From NCBI RefSeq assembly GCF_004346195.1, contig NZ_SMAK01000007.1:62001-126000 (forward strand): 64,000 bases of DNA, written 5' to 3'. Origin of the DNA: Tepidamorphus gemmatus. GTDB lineage: Bacteria > Pseudomonadota > Alphaproteobacteria > Rhizobiales > Tepidamorphaceae. Below the pieces are notes generated by a model. That model saw only the letters and a list, made by a program, of their open reading frames with translations. It was not told the origin of the DNA and did not search any database. This document shows, one piece after another, positions 34,328 to 43,507 of the stretch. The position numbers and the translations under genes were made by a program. Positions within the stretch are counted from its first letter, which is position 1; each line of letters opens with the position of its first letter.

Positions 34328-34912
34328 TCAGCCCACCGCGAGCGCGATGCCAGCGATCACCACGAGCCCACCCAGCGCGCGCAGGGCAATGGCAGAAACG
34401 CCGACACGGGCGATTCCGACACAGAGCGCGATGCCAATACCGTGCAGCAGGGCGGTGGCAAGGGCGAACCCGATCAGATACTCGAGCCCGCCGACGGTCT
34501 CCGGCACCTCGGTGCCGTGGGCATGGCCATGGAACAGGGCGAAGAAGCCGACGATCACCGCGCCCAGCCACACCGGCGCACGCAGCGCCATCGCGATCGC
34601 CAGACCGAGCACGATGACCGAGGCGAGGATGCCCGGTTCGACGAAGGGCAGCGGCACGCCGGCCATGCCGAGCACGCCGGCAAGCACCATCATGCCGACG
34701 AAGGCGGCCGGCCACGCCCACATCGCCCGGGCTCCGACCATCCCCGCCCACAGGCCGACGGCAACCATCGCCAGCACATGATCGGGTCCGAGGATCGGAT
34801 GCATGAAACCCGAGGCGAAGCCGGATGTGGCGCCGGCGCCGACATGGGCCAGGACGGGCGTCGCGGTGAGGGCGGCGAGGATCGCGGCAGGCGCGGCAAT
34901 CGTCTTCGACAT
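34328..34912 (-). CDS. ureJ: HupE/UreJ family nickel-transport protein
   Basis: A 194-aa membrane protein. A signal peptide (MSKTIAAPAAILAALTATPV, cleavage after LAHVGA) precedes six or seven spans. The HupE/UreJ hallmark HPILGPDHVLAMVAVGLWAG (about 38-57) contains the nickel-associated HxxxxxDH motif, and GFFALFHGHAHGTEVPE (about 127) holds the second His cluster. HupE/UreJ proteins bring nickel to hydrogenase or urease. The position 26 bp after ureG fits nickel supply to this urease. Confidence 0.92.
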   Translation of the reverse strand: MSKTIAAPAAILAALTATPVLAHVGAGATSGFASGFMHPILGPDHVLAMVAVGLWAGMVGARAMWAWPAAFVGMMVLAGVLGMAGVPLPFVEPGILASVIVLGLAIAMALRAPVWLGAVIVGFFALFHGHAHGTEVPETVGGLEYLIGFALATALLHGIGIALCVGIARVGVSAIALRALGGLVVIAGIALAVG

Positions 34913-34938
34913 GACGGTCTCCGGAGTGGCAGATCGGA

Positions 34939-35571
34939 TCAGGGGGCGGCGGACGGGGCAAGCCCCCCGGCCCGTTCGAGGAAGGCGATGATCGTGTCGA
35001 GACCCTCGCGGGTCTTCATGTTGGTGAACACGTAGGGCCGATCGCCGCGCATGCGGCGGGTGTCCTGGTCCATCACCTCCAGCGAGGCGCCGACCAGCGG
35101 CGCAAGATCGATCTTGTTGATGACAAGAAGATCGGAGCGGGTGATGCCGGGCCCACCCTTGCGCGGGATCTTCTCGCCGGCCGCGACGTCGATGACATAG
35201 ATCGTCAGGTCGGCAAGCTCCGGCGAGAACGTGGCAGCAAGATTGTCGCCGCCCGATTCGACCAGCACCAGATCGAGATCGGGGAAGCGGGCGCGCATCT
35301 GCGCGATCGCGGCGAGATTGATCGAGGCGTCCTCGCGGATCGCCGTGTGCGGACAGCCGCCGGTCTCCACTCCCATGATCCGCTCGGTCGGCAGGGCGCC
35401 CACCCGATTGAGGATCAGCGCGTCCTCCTTGGTGTAGATGTCGTTGGTGATCGCGGCGATGTCGTAGGTATCGCGCAAGGCCTTGCACAAGGCCTCCATC
35501 AGCGCAGTCTTGCCGGAGCCGACCGGCCCGCCGATGCCGACCCGGAGGGGTCCGTTGGGTGATGACGTCAT
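34939..35571 (-). CDS. ureG: Urease accessory GTPase
   Basis: A 210-aa SIMIBI GTPase that provides energy for nickel insertion into urease. P-loop [15 protein letters not shown] (about 14-28), metal-site motif [15 protein letters not shown] with the Cys-Pro-His nickel/zinc ligand (about 68-82), [15 protein letters not shown] (switch) and guanine-specificity [11 protein letters not shown] are all present. No N-terminal His-rich extension, so it depends on UreE for nickel delivery. The 136-bp gap to ureF holds a palindromic repeat. Confidence 0.97.
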   Translation of the reverse strand: MTSSPNGPLRVGIGGPVGSGKTALMEALCKALRDTYDIAAITNDIYTKEDALILNRVGALPTERIMGVETGGCPHTAIREDASINLAAIAQMRARFPDLDLVLVESGGDNLAATFSPELADLTIYVIDVAAGEKIPRKGGPGITRSDLLVINKIDLAPLVGASLEVMDQDTRRMRGDRPYVFTNMKTREGLDTIIAFLERAGGLAPSAAP

Positions 35572-35580
35572 GCCTGCCCT

Positions 35581-35679
35581 CCCGGAATGACCGACCGAGC
35601 CGCGCTTCCGCGGTCGTCATCCGGGACGGCCGCCAGCCCGATCCCGGATCGACACCGGGGCAGTGGCATCCGGAATGAC
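35581..35679. repeat. Intergenic palindromic repeat, copy B
   Basis: Starts with CCCGGAATGAC (35581-35591), then GTCATCCGGG (35616-35625) and ends ATCCGGAATGAC (to 35679), with internal ATCCCGGATC. The alternating orientations of the GTCAT/ATGAC ends make two nested inverted repeats. It occupies most of the 136-bp gap between ureF and ureG. Confidence 0.55.
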
Positions 35680-35707
35680 GGAAGCGCTTGCGGGACGGAT
35701 GTCGCGC

Positions 35708-36415
35708 TCATGTCCTGAACAACCTCGTGTACTGGGTCTCATGCCGCATGGACGCGATGTCGGCGAGGAGCGCACAGCCGCCGATCACCTCGAGATCCGC
35801 CGCCATGGCCTCGGCGGCGACGGCGGCGACCACCGGTTCGAGCCGCGCGATGGCGCGCTGACCGTCGGTCTGACCGAGCGGAACAAGCCGAACCCCGGCC
35901 GACACGAGGTTGGCGGCGAAGGCATGCAGGTAGGCCACCAGCGCAGGTTCGAGCGCAATCCCATGGCGCGCTGCAGCGAGGCCGACCGCGACCGGATAGG
36001 CGAGGTCGGCCGGATCCTCGCCGACGCCCGCCGGCCACGCGGCCTCTGTGGCGAGCGCGAAGGCGCGGCCCTGCGACAAGGTCTCGGTGCGCCGCTCCCG
36101 GGACGGCGAGAGCGCGGCGGCGAGTTCGGCGATCATTGCCAGTCCGGCCGCATCGCCGCCGCGGATCGCCCGCCAGGTTGCCGCCAGCAGGATCGCGTCC
36201 TGGCGGCCGCCACCATGGCGGAGAATGTCGCCGATCCAGCGGGACAGCCCCTGCGCATCGCAAACATTACCAGCCTCGACCTCCCATTCGAGGCCATGGC
36301 TATGGCTGAAGGCGCCGACGGGATAGGCCGGCGACAGCCACGCCATCAGCCGGTACAGAGCGGCTGCGTCAGCGCCTCGAGACGCTCCGGACCCGGCCAT
36401 CCCCGCCTCAGCCAT
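35708..36415 (-). CDS. ureF: Urease accessory protein UreF
   Basis: A helical accessory protein of about 235 aa that forms the UreD-UreF-UreG complex and acts as GTPase checkpoint. LYRLMAWLSPAYPVGAFSHSHGLEW (in two parts near the N-terminus) is the UreF hallmark. Later AWPAGVGEDPADLAYPVAVGLAA and ARLEPVVAAVAAEAM match the helical core. The start is uncertain: ATGs at 36430, 36415 and 36400 are in frame. I take 36415 (overlapping the ureE stop by 8 bp, with GGGGA upstream). The upstream frame to 36472 lies inside ureE. Confidence 0.92.
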   Translation of the reverse strand: MAEAGMAGSGASRGADAAALYRLMAWLSPAYPVGAFSHSHGLEWEVEAGNVCDAQGLSRWIGDILRHGGGRQDAILLAATWRAIRGGDAAGLAMIAELAAALSPSRERRTETLSQGRAFALATEAAWPAGVGEDPADLAYPVAVGLAAARHGIALEPALVAYLHAFAANLVSAGVRLVPLGQTDGQRAIARLEPVVAAVAAEAMAADLEVIGGCALLADIASMRHETQYTRLFRT

Positions 36416-36881
36416 CGCCGTCCCCGTCATGATCGCGGTACATCCGGTCGTGATGATGGGCGTAGGCACCACCCTCGGGCAGGAACTGGGCGCGCACGTC
36501 GCGCACGCTGGCGCCCAGTCCGACCAGCATCTCTGCGATCACATGGTCAGGGCGGATCAGGATGCGGTCCGGCTGGATCTCGGCCGGGATGTGCCGGTTG
36601 CCGATGTGCCAGGCGAGCTTGAGAAGCTGATGTGGCGTCGCCGCCGTGATCTCGGTGAGCGTCTCCTCGGCGGCGCTCACAATGACCACACGCCCGTCCT
36701 CGAGCTCGAGCCCGTCGCCGTTGCCGATGACGGCCGCCTCGGGCAGGTCGAGCAGGAATTCGGTGCCCTTGTCGCCTTTCAGCGCGATCCGGCGGCGGTA
36801 GCGTGCCTCGGCATCCAGCGTGATCGAATCGACCGCCGTCTGGAACGTTCCCCTCGGCAAGACCTTCAGCGCGCGCAGCAT
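36408..36881 (-). CDS. ureE: Urease accessory protein / nickel chaperone UreE
   Basis: A 157-aa nickel metallochaperone. N-terminal peptide-binding domain about 1-75 (with RRRIALKGDKGTEFLLDLPE) and C-terminal metal-binding domain with HIGNRHIPAEI, the interface His in RPDHVIAEML, and a short metal-binding tail YAHHHDRMYRDHDGDGDG with four His. Compared with UreE proteins with long His tails, this one is modest. Lies 85 bp after ureC and overlaps ureF. Confidence 0.96.
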   Translation of the reverse strand: MLRALKVLPRGTFQTAVDSITLDAEARYRRRIALKGDKGTEFLLDLPEAAVIGNGDGLELEDGRVVIVSAAEETLTEITAATPHQLLKLAWHIGNRHIPAEIQPDRILIRPDHVIAEMLVGLGASVRDVRAQFLPEGGAYAHHHDRMYRDHDGDGDG

Positions 36882-36966
36882 AGCCCCTGCTCCCCCGTTG
36901 CAACGTCCAATTCGCAGCCGCGTCCGTCGTCCGCGGTCGGTGCTCTGGCGGGTCTCATCGTTCGCC

Positions 36967-38676
36967 TCAGAACATGAAGTAGCGCTGCGCCATCGGCAAT
37001 TCTCGCGCCGGCTCGCAGGTCAGCAATTCGCCGTCGGCGCGCACCTCGTAGGTTTCCGGATCGACCTCGACATGCGGAGTCGCCGAATTGTGCACCATGC
37101 TTGCCTTGGAGATGCCGCTGCGGGTGTTCTCCACCGCCACCAGCGTCTTGGCGACCCCGAGACGGCCGGCGAGGCCGGCGTCGAGCGATGCCTTGGAGAC
37201 GAAGGTGACGGACGACCCGGACAGAGCCTTGCCGTAGCTGCCGAACATCGGCCGGTAGTGGACCGGCTCCGGCGTTGGAATCGAGGCGTTCGGATCGCCC
37301 ATCGGCGCGGCCGCGATCATGCCACCGAGCAGCACCAGTTCGGGCTTGACCCCGAAGAAGGCCGGCGACCACAGCACCAGATCGGCCCGCTTGCCGACCT
37401 CGACCGAGCCGATATGGGCCGAGATGCCGTGCGCGATCGCCGGATTGATCGTGTACTTGGCGACATAGCGCTTGACCCTGACATTGTCGTTGTCGCCGGA
37501 CTCCTCGCGCAGCCGGCCGCGCTGCACCTTCATCTTGTGGGCGGTCTGCCAGGTGCGGATCACCACCTCGCCGACCCGCCCCATCGCCTGGCTGTCGGAG
37601 GCGATGATCGAGAATGCGCCGATGTCGTGCAGGATGTCCTCGGCGGCGATCGTCTCCTTGCGGATGCGGCTCTCGGCGAAGGCGACGTCCTCCGGAATCG
37701 ACGGATCGAGGTGATGGCAGACCATCAGCATGTCGAGATGCTCGTCGACCGTGTTGGCGGTGTAGGGCCTCGTCGGATTGGTCGAGGACGGGATCACATT
37801 GGCCAGCCCGCAGACCTTGATGATGTCGGGCGCGTGGCCGCCGCCGGCACCCTCCGTATGGAAGGCATGAATCGTCCGCCCGCCGATCGCCTTCACCGTG
37901 TTCTCGACGAAGCCCGATTCGTTCAGCGTATCGGTGTGGATCATCACCTGCACGTCGAGATCGTCGGCAACCGAGAGGCAGCAGTCGATGGCGGCGGGCG
38001 TCGTGCCCCAGTCCTCGTGAAGCTTCAGCGCACACGCGCCGGCCAGCACCTGTTCGACGAGGGCGTCGGGGCGTGAGGCGTTGCCCTTCCCCGACCAGCC
38101 GATGTTCATCGGCAATCCGTCGGACGCCTCGATCATGCGCGCGATGTGCCAGGGTCCGGGCGTGCAGGTCGTCGCCAGCGTGCCGTGCGCCGGACCGGTG
38201 CCGCCGCCGAGCATCGTGGTGATGCCCGACATCAGCGCCTCTTCCACCTGCTGGGGGCAGATGAAGTGGATGTGGGCGTCGAATCCACCGGCGGTGAGGA
38301 TCCTGCCCTCGGCCGCGATCGCCTCGGTACCGGGGCCGACAATGATGTCGACGCCGGGCTGGATGTCGGGATTGCCGGCCTTGCCTATGCCCACGATCAG
38401 GCCGTCCTTCAGACCGACATCGGCCTTGACGATCCCCCAGTGGTCGAGGATCAGCGCATTGGTGATCACGGTGTCCACCGCGCCGGCGGCGCGCGTCACC
38501 TGGCTCTGCCCCATACCGTCGCGGATCACCTTGCCACCGCCGAACTTCACCTCCTCGCCATAGGTCGTGAAGTCCTTCTCGACCTCGATCCAGAGATCGG
38601 TGTCGGCGAGCCGGACACGGTCGCCCACCGTGGGACCGAACATGTGGGCATAGGCGGCGCGCTTCATCCTGGCCAT
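36967..38676 (-). CDS. ureC: Urease alpha (catalytic) subunit
   Basis: A 569-aa nickel urease alpha subunit (urea + H2O to ammonia and carbamate). All active-site residues can be placed: His135 and His137 (FDAHIHF), carbamylated Lys218 ([10 protein letters not shown]), His247 (MIHTDT), His273 ([10 protein letters not shown]), flap Cys320 and general-acid His321 (MVCHHLDP) and Asp361 ([11 protein letters not shown]). Normal full length. ATG 38676 is chosen with AAGGA 10 bases upstream; the frame extends to 38730. An LprI-like gene separates it from the fused gamma-beta subunit gene. Confidence 0.98.
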   Translation of the reverse strand: MARMKRAAYAHMFGPTVGDRVRLADTDLWIEVEKDFTTYGEEVKFGGGKVIRDGMGQSQVTRAAGAVDTVITNALILDHWGIVKADVGLKDGLIVGIGKAGNPDIQPGVDIIVGPGTEAIAAEGRILTAGGFDAHIHFICPQQVEEALMSGITTMLGGGTGPAHGTLATTCTPGPWHIARMIEASDGLPMNIGWSGKGNASRPDALVEQVLAGACALKLHEDWGTTPAAIDCCLSVADDLDVQVMIHTDTLNESGFVENTVKAIGGRTIHAFHTEGAGGGHAPDIIKVCGLANVIPSSTNPTRPYTANTVDEHLDMLMVCHHLDPSIPEDVAFAESRIRKETIAAEDILHDIGAFSIIASDSQAMGRVGEVVIRTWQTAHKMKVQRGRLREESGDNDNVRVKRYVAKYTINPAIAHGISAHIGSVEVGKRADLVLWSPAFFGVKPELVLLGGMIAAAPMGDPNASIPTPEPVHYRPMFGSYGKALSGSSVTFVSKASLDAGLAGRLGVAKTLVAVENTRSGISKASMVHNSATPHVEVDPETYEVRADGELLTCEPARELPMAQRYFMF

Positions 38677-38733
38677 CTGCAATCCGTCCTTCCTGACCGT
38701 CCAGCCGGGCCGAGGCCGGCGGGCGGCCATCCT

Positions 38734-39168
38734 TCAGTTGCCCATGCCGTAAACGAGACCTTCGAGATCCTCGACCCTCTGGCGGGTCAGACGCTCGAGG
38801 CAACCATAGACGATCAGCGCCATCATGCTGCCGCCGCTGACCAGATAGCCTTCCGCCTCGCAGGCCTTGTCGCGGAACGGGATCCAGGCGCGCTGCGCCG
38901 CCCTGAGCGACTCGACCGCACCCCGCCGGCCGGGCTCGAGACGGGAATCGATCTGACGCATCGCCTCGATCGCCTGGGGGTAGATCTCGTTCAGATCCGC
39001 ATCGGCGGCGAGATAGTCGCGCTCGGCGCAATAGTTCAGTTCCATCTGCGTCCCGGCGTTGTTGCAGTCGACGTGCGGCTCGGCGCCGGCGTCACCGGTC
39101 AGGGCGACCAGCAGCGCGAGCGCCGCAACGACCGCCAGTGCGCGGCCGGCGAAACGCCACCCTTCCAT
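38734..39168 (-). CDS. LprI-like (DUF1311) periplasmic protein inside the urease operon
   Basis: A 144-aa secreted protein. The N-terminus is a signal peptide (AGRALAVVAALALLVALTG, cleavage near DAGAE). The mature part starts with CNNAGTQMELNYCAERDY and includes AQRAWIPFRDKACEAEGYL and a fourth Cys in YGCLERL, the pattern of the LprI/DUF1311 family, some members of which inhibit lysozyme. Its ATG overlaps the fused ureAB stop (TGATG), so it is translationally coupled and belongs to the operon. No role in urease maturation is known for this family. Confidence 0.88.
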   Translation of the reverse strand: MEGWRFAGRALAVVAALALLVALTGDAGAEPHVDCNNAGTQMELNYCAERDYLAADADLNEIYPQAIEAMRQIDSRLEPGRRGAVESLRAAQRAWIPFRDKACEAEGYLVSGGSMMALIVYGCLERLTRQRVEDLEGLVYGMGN

Positions 39169-39791
39169 CACAGCTCCCCCATGACCTTGCTGTTGAACCC
39201 ATACACGGTCCGCGTTCCCGACAGTGCGACCAGCCTCACCTCGCGCGTCTGGCCGGGCTCGAAGCGCACGGCGGTGCCGGCGGGAATGTCGAGCCGGAAG
39301 CCGCGCGCCTTCTCGCGATCGAAGGCAAGCGCCTCGTTGGTCTCGAAGAAATGGTAGTGGCTGCCGACCTGCACCGGCCGGTCGCCGGTGTTGGAGACCT
39401 GCAGCGTCACCGTCTGGCGCCCGGCGTTGAGCTCGATGTCGCCAGCGGCGGTGGCGATCTCGCCCGGCACGATGCCGGCGGGGGTGCCGCCCCGGATCGG
39501 CTGGTGCACCGTCACCAGCTTGGTGCCGTCGGGAAATGTCGCCTCGACCTGCACCTCGGTGATCATCGCGGCGATGCCCGGCATCACCTGATCGGCGGTG
39601 ACCACATGGGCAGCGGCCTCCATCAGGTCGGCGACGGATCGGCCGTCGCGCGCTCCCTCGACGACATAATCGGTGATCAGCGCGATCGTCTCGGGATAGT
39701 TCAGCTTCACGCCGCGGGCGAGCCGGCGGCGGGCGACATCGGCGGCAAGAGCCACCAGCAGCTTGTCCTTCTCCCTTGGCGTCAGCTTCAC
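39168..39791 (-). CDS. ureAB: Fused urease gamma-beta subunit (UreA-UreB)
   Basis: A 207-aa single-chain protein. Residues 1-100 are the gamma subunit ([54 protein letters not shown]), and residues about 101-207 are the beta subunit ([51 protein letters not shown]). The join is direct with a short linker ([10 protein letters not shown]). Separate genes are usual in bacteria; fusions are known, e.g. in Helicobacter. The start is the GTG at 39791 matching the conserved UreA N-terminus. It lies 11 bp after ureD. Confidence 0.95.
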   Translation of the reverse strand: MKLTPREKDKLLVALAADVARRRLARGVKLNYPETIALITDYVVEGARDGRSVADLMEAAAHVVTADQVMPGIAAMITEVQVEATFPDGTKLVTVHQPIRGGTPAGIVPGEIATAAGDIELNAGRQTVTLQVSNTGDRPVQVGSHYHFFETNEALAFDREKARGFRLDIPAGTAVRFEPGQTREVRLVALSGTRTVYGFNSKVMGEL

Positions 39792-39802
39792 GGTTCCCCC
39801 CT

Positions 39803-40663
39803 TCAGATCATCCAGGACCGCGGCGCGGCCCAGCCGGTCGCAGCGAACAGTCTGCACAGCGCCTGCCGCAGTCCCGCCCCGTCGCCGGCGACGACGCGGG
39901 CCGACAGGAGACCATCCCAGGCGCTGGCGCCGGCCCGGACGCCGGCACCGTCCAGCGCGCTGCGCGCCCGGTCAAGTCGGGACCCGGCATCCCCCGCCAC
40001 CAGCAGCAGGCTAGCGAATGCCCGACCGCCCGCAAGGGTCGCCGGACCGGCCAGGTGCTCCCAAGCGGCCCCGTCGATCCTCAAATCGTCGGCATAGACC
40101 AGCCGGTCGCCGCGGCGGATGCGCCAGCGGTCCGTCAGCCTGCCCTGCCTCACGCGCTCACCGGACGCGGTACGGCCGAGCACGACCGCCTCGCACAGCA
40201 GCGCCTCGGCACATCCGTCACACGAGAGGGTGAGGGTGCGGGCGAGCCTCGCCCCGTCGAACAGGATCGTTTCCTGCGGAAGCCAGCCCAGCCGGGCCCC
40301 CGACGCCGCAACCAGCGTAACGTCGATCCGGGCCTCGCCGCCCGTCGAGCGGTAGGCCTTTTCCGCGGCCTGCGTCGTCAGCACCGCGGCACTCCTCTCG
40401 CCCGCTTCGGCGCTGATGCGGAACCGGTCGCCGCCGGTGACGCCGCCGGCCGTGTTGAGCAGCACCGCCTCGATCATGCCGTCAGCCTCGTAGTTGCGCG
40501 GGAACCGAACCTTCGCCGAGCCCTGCTGATAGGCCTCGCGGACGCCGCCGCCGGCGCCCGCGAAGGCGAGGCGGATCTCGCCGTCCGCCCGCTGCAGGCG
40601 GCCGGATGGGCAACCGGTGGAGGCGACGGGGCCAGCATCAGACCGTGAGGCGACGTCGTACAT
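39803..40663 (-). CDS. ureD: Urease accessory protein UreD
   Basis: A 286-aa accessory protein that scaffolds UreF/UreG on apo-urease and forms the nickel tunnel. Conserved segments are [33 protein letters not shown] (the UreD signature, about 68-82), [11 protein letters not shown] and [16 protein letters not shown]. The ATG at 40663 lies inside the end of urtE (26-bp overlap) with GGAGG three to seven bases upstream. This links the urea transporter and urease genes into one transcript. Confidence 0.94.
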   Translation of the reverse strand: MYDVASRSDAGPVASTGCPSGRLQRADGEIRLAFAGAGGGVREAYQQGSAKVRFPRNYEADGMIEAVLLNTAGGVTGGDRFRISAEAGERSAAVLTTQAAEKAYRSTGGEARIDVTLVAASGARLGWLPQETILFDGARLARTLTLSCDGCAEALLCEAVVLGRTASGERVRQGRLTDRWRIRRGDRLVYADDLRIDGAAWEHLAGPATLAGGRAFASLLLVAGDAGSRLDRARSALDGAGVRAGASAWDGLLSARVVAGDGAGLRQALCRLFAATGWAAPRSWMI

Positions 40664-41336
40664 CCTCCTCCACCATCTCGTCGCGCGTGCCGGCGAGCAC
40701 GATCTCGCCGCGATCCATGACGGCGAAACTATCCGCCAGGTCACGGGCGAAATCGAAATACTGCTCGACGAGCAGGATCGCCATGGTTCCCTTGTCGCGA
40801 AGATAGGCGATGGCTCGGCCGATGTCCTTGATAATCGAGGGCTGGATGCCCTCGGTCGGCTCGTCGAGGACGAGCAGGCGCGGCCGGGTGACGAGCGCCC
40901 GGCCGATGGCGAGCTGCTGCTGCTGGCCGCCGGACAGGTCGCCGCCGCGGCGCCGCCGCATGGTGGCAAGCACGGGAAACAGCTCGAACACCTCGTCGGG
41001 AACTGTGCGCCGGACGCCCCGGGGCAGCGCCGCGAAGCCGGTCTGCAGGTTCTCCTCGACGCTGAGCAGCGGGAAGATCTCCCTGCCCTGCGGCACATAG
41101 GCGATCCCGCAGCGGGCCCGATCGTACGGCCTCAGGTCCGCCAGGTCGCGCCCTTCCCAGACGATCCTGCCGGCGGAGACCGCGTGCTGGCCGACAATGG
41201 CCTTCAGCAGCGAGGTCTTGCCGACGCCGTTGCGGCCCATCAGGCAGGTGACCTTGCCGGGCTCGGCGGCGAGCGAGACACGCCACAGCGCCTGCGCCGC
41301 GCCGTAGTGGAGATCGACAGCCTCGACGCTCAGCAT
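40638..41336 (-). CDS. urtE: Urea ABC transporter ATP-binding protein UrtE
   Basis: A 232-aa LivF-like ATPase. Walker A GRNGVGKTS (about 34-42), Q-loop VPQGREIFPLL, signature LSGGQQQQL, Walker B LLVLDEPTEGIQPSI and switch LLVEQYFDFA (Gln in place of His, as usual in the LivF/UrtE group). EPTEGIQPSIIKDI is specifically UrtE-like. Its stop overlaps the ureD start and its start follows urtD by 3 bp. Confidence 0.95.
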   Translation of the reverse strand: MLSVEAVDLHYGAAQALWRVSLAAEPGKVTCLMGRNGVGKTSLLKAIVGQHAVSAGRIVWEGRDLADLRPYDRARCGIAYVPQGREIFPLLSVEENLQTGFAALPRGVRRTVPDEVFELFPVLATMRRRRGGDLSGGQQQQLAIGRALVTRPRLLVLDEPTEGIQPSIIKDIGRAIAYLRDKGTMAILLVEQYFDFARDLADSFAVMDRGEIVLAGTRDEMVEEDVRRRLTV

Positions 41337-41339
41337 CCT

Positions 41340-42092
41340 TCAGCGCCCCAGATAGACCTCGACCACGCGCGGGTCGGCAGAGACGTGGTCGAGCGAGCCT
41401 TCGGCAAGCACCGAGCCCTCGTGCAGCACGGTGACCTTGACCCCGAGATCGCGCACGAATTCCATGTCGTGCTCGACGACCACGACGGACCGGGTCTTGG
41501 CGATCTCCTTGAGCAGGATCGCGGTCTCGGCGGTCTCGGCGTCGGTCATGCCCGCCGCCGGCTCGTCGACGAGCAGCAGTTTCGGCGACTGGGCGAGCAG
41601 CATGCCGATCTCGAGCCACTGCTTCTGGCCGTGGCTGAGATTGGCGGCGAGCTCGTTGCGCTTGTCGGCCAGACGGATGGTCGTCAGGATTGCGTCGATG
41701 CGGGCGCGCTCTGCATCGTCGGTGCGGTGGAACAGCGCCGCGAACGGACCGCGCGGGGCCTTCAGCGCAAGCTCGAGATTGTCCCAGACGGTGTGGCTCT
41801 CGAACACTGTCGGCCGCTGGAACTTGCGTCCGATGCCAAGTTCGGCGATGGCGGCCTCGTCGAGGCGGGTGAGATCGGTCGCCCCCTCGAACAGGATCGT
41901 GCCTTCGTCGGGCCGGGTCTTGCCGGTGATGCAGTCCATCATGGTGGTCTTGCCGGCCCCGTTCGGGCCGATGATGGCGCGCATCTCGCCGGGCTCGATG
42001 ACCAGCGACAGGCCGTTCAACGCCCGGAAGCCGTCGAAGGAGACCGAAACGTTGTCGAGATAGAGAAGGGTATTGGTCAGCCTGTCGTCCAT
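41340..42092 (-). CDS. urtD: Urea ABC transporter ATP-binding protein UrtD
   Basis: A 250-aa LivG-like ATPase. It opens with YLDNVSVSFDGFRALNGLSL, Walker A GPNGAGKTTMMDCITGKTRP (about 40-59, the GKTRP extension is UrtD-like), GRKFQRPTVFESHTVWDNLE (Q-loop region), NLSHGQKQWLEIGMLLAQ (signature in LivG form), LLLVDEPAAGMTDAET and VVVEHDMEFVR. It lies 10 bp after urtC and 3 bp before urtE. Confidence 0.96.
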   Translation of the reverse strand: MDDRLTNTLLYLDNVSVSFDGFRALNGLSLVIEPGEMRAIIGPNGAGKTTMMDCITGKTRPDEGTILFEGATDLTRLDEAAIAELGIGRKFQRPTVFESHTVWDNLELALKAPRGPFAALFHRTDDAERARIDAILTTIRLADKRNELAANLSHGQKQWLEIGMLLAQSPKLLLVDEPAAGMTDAETAETAILLKEIAKTRSVVVVEHDMEFVRDLGVKVTVLHEGSVLAEGSLDHVSADPRVVEVYLGR

Positions 42093-42102
42093 GCCTGCCC
42101 CC

Positions 42103-43269
42103 TCATTCCGCCGCCTGCGGCTTGCTGACGACGATGCCCGCCTTGGCTTCAGCGCAGCCTGCTCGGTCGGCGGCGGGCTGCAGCGCAGAACGGCGGCGGG
42201 ATCGCAACGCAGCGATGGTGCCGACGATGCCCTTCGGCAGGAACAGCGTCACCGCGATGAACAGGCCGCCCAGCGCGAACAGCCAGATGTCCGGCAGCGC
42301 GGCGGTGAAATAGGTCTTGGCGTAGTTGACCAGCACCGCGCCGATGACCGGCCCGACCAGCGTGCCCCGGCCTCCGACGGCGACCCAGACGACGACCTCG
42401 ATCGAGTTGGCCGGCGCGAACTCGCCCGGGTTGATGATGCCGACCTGCGGCACGTAGAGCGCGCCGGCGATGCCCGCCAGCATCGCCGACAGAACCCAGA
42501 CGAACAGCTTGTAGTGCTCGACCCGGTAGCCGAGGAAGCGGGTGCGGCTTTCGGCGTCGCGGACCGCGACCAGCACCTTGCCGAGCTTGGAGGTGACCAC
42601 CATGCGGCAAAGGACGAACCCCGCCGCAAGCGCGAGCGCGGTCGCAGCGAACAGCGCGGCGCGGGTCTCGGCCGCCTGGATGCTGAAGCCGAGGATGTCC
42701 TTGAAATCGGTCAGCCCGTTGTTGCCGCCGAACCCCATGTCGTTGCGGAAGAAGGCCAGCATCAGCGCGAAGGTCATCGCCTGGGTGATGATCGACAGGT
42801 AGACGCCGGTCACCCGCGAGCGGAAGGCGAACCAGCCGAACACGAAGGCGAGCAGGCCGGGTGCCAGCACGACCATCAGCACGGCGAACCAGAACTGGTC
42901 GAACCCGTACCAGTACCAGGGCAGTTCCTGCCAGTTGAGGAACACCATGAAGTCCGGCAGGTCGGGATTGCCGTAGACGCCGCGGCTGCCGATCTGGCGC
43001 ATCAGATACATGCCCATGGCGTAGCCGCCGAGCGCGAAGAAGGCACCGTGGCCGAGCGACAGGATGCCGGCAAAGCCCCAGATCAGATCGACCGACAGCG
43101 CCAGCAGCGCGAAGGCGAGGTACTTGCCGATCAGCGAGACGAAGTAGCTGGAGACATGCAGCGGGTGATTCACCGGCAGGAGCAGGTTGAGCGCCGGCAC
43201 GACGAGGGCAACGGCGAGAAGGAGTGCGACGAAGATCGATGCCTTGTCGCCGAGCGCGCGCAGGATCAT
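42103..43269 (-). CDS. urtC: Urea ABC transporter permease UrtC
   Basis: A 388-aa LivM-like permease with eight to nine predicted spans. WGFAGILSLGHGAFFALGGY (about 65-84) is the LivM/UrtC signature, and FLGYRVEHYKLFVWVLSAML and GGRGTLVGPVIGAVLVNYAKT are typical of UrtC. The long insert with FGGNNGLTDFKDILGF is the UrtC periplasmic region. The 238-bp gap from urtB contains a palindromic repeat. Confidence 0.96.
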   Translation of the reverse strand: MILRALGDKASIFVALLLAVALVVPALNLLLPVNHPLHVSSYFVSLIGKYLAFALLALSVDLIWGFAGILSLGHGAFFALGGYAMGMYLMRQIGSRGVYGNPDLPDFMVFLNWQELPWYWYGFDQFWFAVLMVVLAPGLLAFVFGWFAFRSRVTGVYLSIITQAMTFALMLAFFRNDMGFGGNNGLTDFKDILGFSIQAAETRAALFAATALALAAGFVLCRMVVTSKLGKVLVAVRDAESRTRFLGYRVEHYKLFVWVLSAMLAGIAGALYVPQVGIINPGEFAPANSIEVVVWVAVGGRGTLVGPVIGAVLVNYAKTYFTAALPDIWLFALGGLFIAVTLFLPKGIVGTIAALRSRRRSALQPAADRAGCAEAKAGIVVSKPQAAE

Positions 43270-43325
43270 GGCCGGATCTCCCGCGCGGCCCGGCGGATCG
43301 CAGCGCGGCCTCCCACCTGGACAGC

Positions 43326-43423
43326 GTCATTCCGGATGGCCGAAGGCCGAGCCGGGGCCGGGACCTCGCGACGGCCGACGCGTTCCGATTCCGGATCGCC
43401 GACGGAGCGACATCCGGGATGAC
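43326..43423. repeat. Intergenic palindromic repeat, copy C
   Basis: A 98-bp element bounded by GTCATTCCGG and CCGGGATGAC with an internal TTCCGGATCG, nearly the same length as copy A. It lies in the 238-bp gap between urtB and urtC. The rest of the gap has no coding frame. Confidence 0.6.
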
Positions 43424-43507
43424 GGAGACATTGCATCGGGAACGGCCCGCGGCTCGTCGCCAAGTGGCACGCGGTGCGGCAGCCGGAGCGGCGGGAATAC
43501 CGGGTCA

